From assembly GCA_034336665.1 (NCBI GenBank), contig CM067585.1, forward strand, positions 2,909,731 to 2,973,730: 64,000 nucleotides of DNA, in the 5' to 3' direction. The position numbers were made by a program, and so were the translations under genes. The notes under the pieces are model-generated. The model had not been told where the DNA came from. It saw only the letters and a list, made by a program, of their open reading frames with translations, and did not search any database. Shown here in pieces: positions 58,625 to 64,000 of the stretch (position 1 is the stretch's first letter; each line of letters begins with the position of its first letter). This stretch comes from Luscinia megarhynchos. Lineage: Eukaryota > Chordata > Aves > Passeriformes > Turdidae.

Positions 58625-59010
58625 AAGATCTCGAGACCCACGAAGACCATGAGGAGTGTGGAACCCCAGGGCTGGTGTCTTTATTGGGGGAAGGGTGGTC
58701 CACTGGGCCGTCCCCCCACCTGCAACTTGCAGGGTGTCACTGCTCCCCTCCATACCCCCCACTTGGGGGGTGTGGGATGTGTCTTACCCATTTGTGGGGT
58801 GTTTCTTACCCAGAGATCCTTGGGGGAATCTCTGCCCCATTCGAGGGAGGATTCTGACCCACTTGGGGGGGCCCATTTAGGATGGGGTGGCTCGGCCCGA
58901 TTTTGATGGCAGTCTCTGACACAGGGGACCCCCAACTCAAGGATACCATGAGACCCACTGAGACCACGAAGACCCCTGAGGCCACCAAGGCTGGTGGTTG
59001 TATTTTGGGG
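58625..59010 (-). repeat. two related GC-rich segments with 3'-UTR-like end
   Basis: The blocks 58630-58690 and 58948-59010 share GAGACCCAC-GA-GACCA, then GGCTGGTG-TT-TATT(T)-GGGGGA. The left copy contains AATAAA on the minus strand (58680-58685) as a polyadenylation signal would. They may be duplicated 3' ends of an unidentified minus-strand gene or a local duplication. No coding similarity was recognised between them. Confidence 0.4.
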
Positions 59011-59059
59011 GATGACACACAGTAGGGGGATTCCCTCCAGGATCCTGACTGGGGGCGTG

Positions 59060-59404
59060 TCACACGTGTACTTTCTACTACAGCTGCTGAACTCCTACCA
59101 GTCCTGGAGCCTTACTCAGACAGGCAGTTCCACTCCTCTAAATGCCAGAACATACCTGCCCAAAGGGCTGAAACAGCCTAGAAGCTGCCAGCAGCTGAAG
59201 GAACAGCAAAGCAGCCTGATGAGAGGCTGTGGTTTGTACACCCCAGCCTCAGTGGCTGCACCTTTTGCTGCCCCAGCCCATCCCTTCCTGCAGTCTGTCT
59301 TAATCCTTGGCTCAGCTACTTTTACACCTCATGAGTACAACCTGCAGCTCACAGGTGAAGTTCATCTCCCTTCCCCTGGCCCCAACCACAGACACTGGCC
59401 CTGA
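59060..59404 (+). CDS. unidentified ORF, possible exon or retrocopy
   Basis: A plus-strand open frame follows an acceptor-like TTTCTACTACAG (about 59075-59087) and begins LLNSYQSWSLTQTGSS. It ends at TGA (59402-59404), and an AATAAA follows 65 bases later (59469-59474). It encodes about 105 residues without a family I recognise. It marks the change from the GC-rich NFKBID block to AT-rich DNA. It could be a last exon, a fragment of a repeat or chance. Confidence 0.2.
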   Translation, partial: SHVYFLLQLLNSYQSWSLTQTGSSTPLNARTYLPKGLKQPRSCQQLKEQQSSLMRGCGLYTPASVAAPFAAPAHPFLQSVLILGSATFTPHEYNLQLTGEVHLPSPGPNHRHWP

Positions 59405-61469
59405 GCCCAGCAGATGAATACAGAACAGGCAGGAAAGAAGAAAAAAAAATAGAGAGAGGAAGTTTAATAAAGTAGATATGGAAAGAAACTTGAAAATGCA
59501 AAGAGGAGCAAGGTCAGGAGAGAAGTAAAAGCAGGCACATAAAGCTACAGAACCAGTGTATATATATATAAATAAAATTTTAAAGCCAAGGGATTGAGAG
59601 GAAAATAGCAAGCTAGATAAAAGTATACAGAAAATACACATTTTTAAAGCTAAGGAACTAACAGAGGAATGAATTTAAATATATCAACAGTGAAATAAGA
59701 TAAAGACAGACAGAAACTGTAAAAAAACCACCTTAAACTTTCTGATACAGACCAGGGCACCCTCAGAAATTTTGCTTGTGAAAGTGAAAATGTAAATGTG
59801 AACCTACTGATTTGCATGTGTATCTTAGCAATAAAAAGTGAATCTATAAGGCAACACAGAAAATACACTAATATGGAGAACATGTGGTTCAGTCTTTATA
59901 TAGTAATCTCTGGTCTGCCTTCTAATACAGTACTGCTGAATTTAGTGATCCTAAAGACAACGTTGAGTAGAACAATTGTCCAAATTTCTCATTGTTGCAG
60001 TTTATAATTTGTGGTCCTCCCTTCACTACTGAAAGAAAACGATGGGAGTGAGCTCATGTTACCCTGAAAACATGTAGGACACATCACTGATGTTTGTGCC
60101 TCTACTTATCTAGCTGTCCATTGTGGGTCACACAGATAACAGTAGCAAGTAAAAAATCAATTGTACACACAAAGTGCACATTATTGATGTATAGAAATGA
60201 AAAGGCCTTCATCTTCAGAGAATATTTCCATTTGACGTTTGACCCTAAGCTAAGAAAAATCAATATAGTCATAAAAATTTCGAGAATGTTTTGCAGTGAA
60301 TAAAAAGCCAGTGAGGTAGCTTCTAGAGCTGGAAGAAAAATGAATAGTCTCTCCATGTATCACTAAATTACTAAGTTATGAACAGTTTGTGTAAATAGTT
60401 GGAGTTGCAAGCTGTCTGAACTAAGGTAAAAAGCAATACCAGCACTATGAAATTATTGTTGGCACTTGAATTTATTTTCCCTCGTGACTTGTTAACACTT
60501 AACTGTAGTACCATTTTAAATGAGATAATGCATCCTGGAACACTGTGTGGATCGTTACATATTTGTTTTAATATTTTGATTTTACACAGAGCACGTAAAT
60601 CTCAAGCCCTGCTAGTTCAGTCTCACCAAACACTTCGGGTTTTCAAACAAAGCTTTGGCATCTCTGCACTGGCTGGTGTGTCTGTGGACCACTTCAGCAG
60701 ACTCAGAGGGTTTTTTATCTATAACAGAAAAATATTTAGAGATCTACTGTAAGTACTCAATAGAAGGCACATGTTTAGCATCCTGCTTTAAGTGCTTCAT
60801 GGAAATGGCTGGCTGGAGACTGCTAACTGGCCAAAGTGATTGGGTACTTCAGGCGAGCTGTCAAGTGTGAAATCGGACATGACCTATTGACTGATCTTCA
60901 GCACCAAAATTAAAAGATAATGATTAGCTTTTTAGAGTTCTCAGCAGAGGAAGTTTAATCATCCTTTATAGGGCATTTGAATCAGCACTACACTTTTGCA
61001 GAGTGCTGATGAGGATCACTGAAAAGAACATTACAGTGCTAGATATGCTTCTTATCTCATACTGATCCTAGCAGTGGACTTGCACATTAATACCAGGCAT
61101 GCCTAAAGAGGCTGTGGCCTTGGCCATTGCACTGCTAATGCTGTTTCCAGAAAAAAATTCTACAGAAAATAAACATATTTATTTCTTTTTTTCCTTTTGT
61201 AAAATAAGGTATTTTCCCCTCCCCACTATGCAACATTTCTTAATGTTTAGAGTGTCTGAAAGAGTTTTCCCAGCTTACTATCAGTACCCAAAATGGACTT
61301 AAGCAGTTTGATCACCTAAAAAAAATATAATCAAGTGGATTTTTAAGCTCTCCTAAATAATTTTCATGCATAATCTCATCTTCCAAGCTGTGGTCTATCC
61401 CCAGGTGCCAAGAGGAATTTTTAAAGAAAACATTTACTCTGAGAATTTTTATGTGAGCAAACCAGGACT
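59405..61469. other. AT-rich intergenic DNA
   Basis: A purine-rich stretch lies at 59420-59560, with a TATATATATA run near 59560. After that it is AT-rich with no recognised gene. Confidence 0.5.
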
Positions 61470-61661
61470 ATATAGGATGAGGGTGATGAGACACTGGAAC
61501 AGTTTGTCAGAGTTGTGGATCCCCATCATTGGAAGCATTCAAACTCAGTTTAGATGAGGCTTTGAGCAACCCAATCTGGCAAAAGCTGAATCTGCTTGGA
61601 TGGAAGGGGCTTGGACTAGGCACTGTATTAATGTCCTTTCGGACTCATTCTATGATTCTAT
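61470..61661 (+). mobile_element. CR1 LINE 3' end
   Basis: This is a clear CR1 3' tail: GTGATGAGACACTGGAACAG, GTTGTGGATCCCCATCATTG, GATGAGGCTTTGAGCAACCC, GGACTCATTC and the terminal ATTCTATG octamer repeated twice. The copy is 5'-truncated, plus strand. Confidence 0.9.
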
Positions 61662-64000
61662 GTACCTTTAACACGTAGAACTTCCACTGCCATTCTTCCA
61701 AAAACGTTTAAACTTAGTAAAAGGTAATTTAGGAGTATTCATTCTGTTCCAGTGGCTTTGCCCTCCTCTAGGAAGATACAGAGAATGATAACTTTGTGGA
61801 GTATAGGTACAGCTGTGGGTTTCATTTCTAATTCTGACACATGCTAACATGGTGAGGATGTAAAACGCATAGTTCTATAAAATCTTCTACCAGAAGTTAT
61901 CATGTTCTTCAGTAGAAGAAAACCATGCATTCATCTCAGTCACAGGGCAACTGTGCTACGACAATCCATCTGAAGTAAAGAAAGGAATAGGAAAGGCAGG
62001 AATACAAAATAAAAAGTTAACAACAGTAGATTGTAATCTCTGCACAATTACATCATTAAGGTTCTCTGAGACCAGGCAGTTTGTGTGCACTTTTATAACA
62101 GACAATATTTCAGCCAGTTCTCACTATTTTTCCTGCTGAGGTAATGCAGATGGGCAGCTTATGGTCTGGATTAAAAATGGAATTCGTGTCACCTTGGAAG
62201 TTCTTATAGGCTATACCTAAGTATCACTATCAAGAAGAATGACACCTTTATTATGTCTGACATTTAATATAGGAATGATAATGATTTGCTCCCCAAAAGA
62301 CATACTGAATTATATGGATGGGGAAAATAGAATAAAACCATTGTCAAGTTCAGGAGTCTTTTAAAGATGTTTGTGTGACAAGTAACATGGCTCAGGAGAA
62401 TAAATGAAAAGTGAAGGATCACAGAATATAAGAGATGCTGTCTGTGAAGAGGGAGTGAGTTTGGAAGGGCCAAAAGTAGAGCCACTGATTTGTTTTTGCA
62501 TCAGGAGTGTAGTGATAAGCTGTCAAAGGAGAACAGACTACCTGCAGGAATTTACAGTGATAGTGTTGGGAAGATTTACCTTCTTTTGCAGAGGCAAGGT
62601 GAATGTTTACTACTACTGAGATACATAAACTAAAACTTAGTTTGAAAGTTCTGTTTTATTCTGCTTTTCTGAGCTGGAACTCTTCTTAAAATTTAGAAGG
62701 TGCTATAGAGGCAAAAGAGAAGATAATCTCAAAGAACTTAAAGCTGCAGATTTTTTATTTCTAGCTTTTAAAAAATTAGAATCTTTTACCGTTCACAGTT
62801 AAATTATGCTTGGAGCAGTAGCAGGCTGAACAATAGATCAATTTTCTCCTCCCGTCAGCCCCAGCAAATATAAATTCCATGTGCAAAGCTCAGACTGTGT
62901 CACTTGCTCCTGTAGCAAAATAAACTGCTTATAATGTGACAATTTACTCACATAGATGGAATATAGCAGGGGTTGTAATTTTTTATTGGACGTCGCAGAT
63001 GGTTAGTTTTACACATTTTTGTAAAGAAAGGTATGTTTTATTTTTAATTTACCACTTATTTTTAATTTGTTTCTCTTTAAAAAATGTCTAACTTGCCTAT
63101 TGATATAATGATTTGCTGAAGTATTTTCATGTTTAGAAGCCTTAACATAAAGATTCCTCTACAGACATCAATATTGCAACCATAAGATTCCAGCTTCTGT
63201 TAACTTTTTGGCACTCCTGTTTTACAGGGTGAAAATTAATCCATTTGAAGAGAAAATGCTATGCTAAAGCAAATGCATCCTAAAAAATACCAAAATAAGA
63301 TACTATTCTATTGAATTGTGCTGTACATACAATAAAAATATAAATCTACAAATGTTTTGCTTGTCCCCACACATACAAAAATTGTGTTACAATTGTGAAT
63401 GTATACAATAGCATAAATATTGAAAAGGAATTAAAAATTTTGTCCACAATGTGGTATCCTGTTAATGGAGAAATAAACACATGAAAGAAAGGTGAGATGT
63501 ACAATTACACACCTATATTACCAGTTTATCTGTATTCAAATGACAGTCCTTTAGGAAAATGCTGATAAAGAACTTTTGTGTAAATAATTTATTATTCAAA
63601 GAGGTGAGGTCAAAGATAGTAATGCTTTACACTTAGGCACTCTTCACTATTTCAAATGCAGGTATGATTGATCAGAGGAAGCTAAGCAATTAGAGCAATT
63701 CTATTTATTTATTGTTGACATCCATAAATGAAAAGCAAATGTCTGCACAAATGATACGGTTAAACGAGTATTTTTAATTAATATTGACATTTTCATGAGA
63801 TGATTTATTCCCTCTTGAGCTCCTTTATATAACCAATTTTCTCTGTGAAACAGTAATTGGACTGCTATAATTACAGCTGTGACACGGGGCTCGGAACATC
63901 CAAAAAAGAGGACAAGCAAATATTCCTGTACTTCGATAAGTGTCCTAAATATAATATGAACATAAATATTTATATAAATATTTAAATAAATAAATAAAAA
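61662..64000. other. AT-rich intergenic DNA
   Basis: No gene or clear mobile element. The last 50 bases are an (AAATA)n-like tract. Stretches such as 62790-62990 and 63765-63900 contain dense TAAT/ATTA core words without repeat character. Confidence 0.5.

Noticed and set aside
1..64000. tRNA, rRNA or microRNA genes
   Set aside because: I found no cloverleaf with A and B boxes, no rRNA segment and no hairpin I could name. A covariance-model scan was not possible here.

Overview
This is a bird nuclear genome window. The evidence is vertebrate genes with GT-AG introns, CR1 LINE fragments, several recognisable avian endogenous-retrovirus LTRs, CpG-island promoters and very compact GC-rich genes. 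A passerine is plausible from the LTR types, but I cannot prove the species. All three recognised genes lie on the minus strand.

Layout. (1) 1-1130: first coding exon and CpG-island promoter of ZMPSTE24, with intron 1 running off the left edge. (2) 1131-3040: short intergenic gap. (3) About 3040-46470: the whole RLF gene, eight coding exons over 43 kb, rebuilt exon by exon with matching splice sites and phases. It encodes a protein of about 1907 residues, apart from one extra base at about 7100-7103 that breaks a zinc-finger codon run. The introns hold CR1 pieces, three LTRs (all antisense or nested) and a 17 x 40 bp VNTR. (4) 46441-46720: RLF CpG-island promoter with four CACGTGAC motifs. 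(5) 46.7-52.7 kb: repeat-rich junction with no gene, containing a switched-strand minisatellite (GGCAAGG then CCTTGCC) and two LTR-like copies tail to tail. (6) 52.7-58.3 kb: complete NFKBID (IkappaB-delta/IkBNS) gene, 12 coding exons in 5.2 kb, very GC-rich, with low-complexity DNA in the introns, a kappaB and CRE cluster in intron 1, and an apparent one-base homopolymer error near the end of the CDS. (7) 58.4-59.4 kb: duplicated GC-rich segments and one unidentified ORF. (8) 59.4-64 kb: AT-rich DNA with one CR1 tail and no gene.

How it fits together. ZMPSTE24-RLF in the same orientation is the ancestral order known from human 1p34. NFKBID is not expected there: in human it lies on 19q13 with HCST and TYROBP, and the gene expected upstream of RLF is PPT1. 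The window therefore either crosses a real chromosomal rearrangement or an assembly join. The repeat-rich 46.7-52.7 kb block and the abrupt base-composition change are the places to test. The two single-base frame breaks, each flanked by otherwise conserved coding sequence, look more like consensus errors than gene death.
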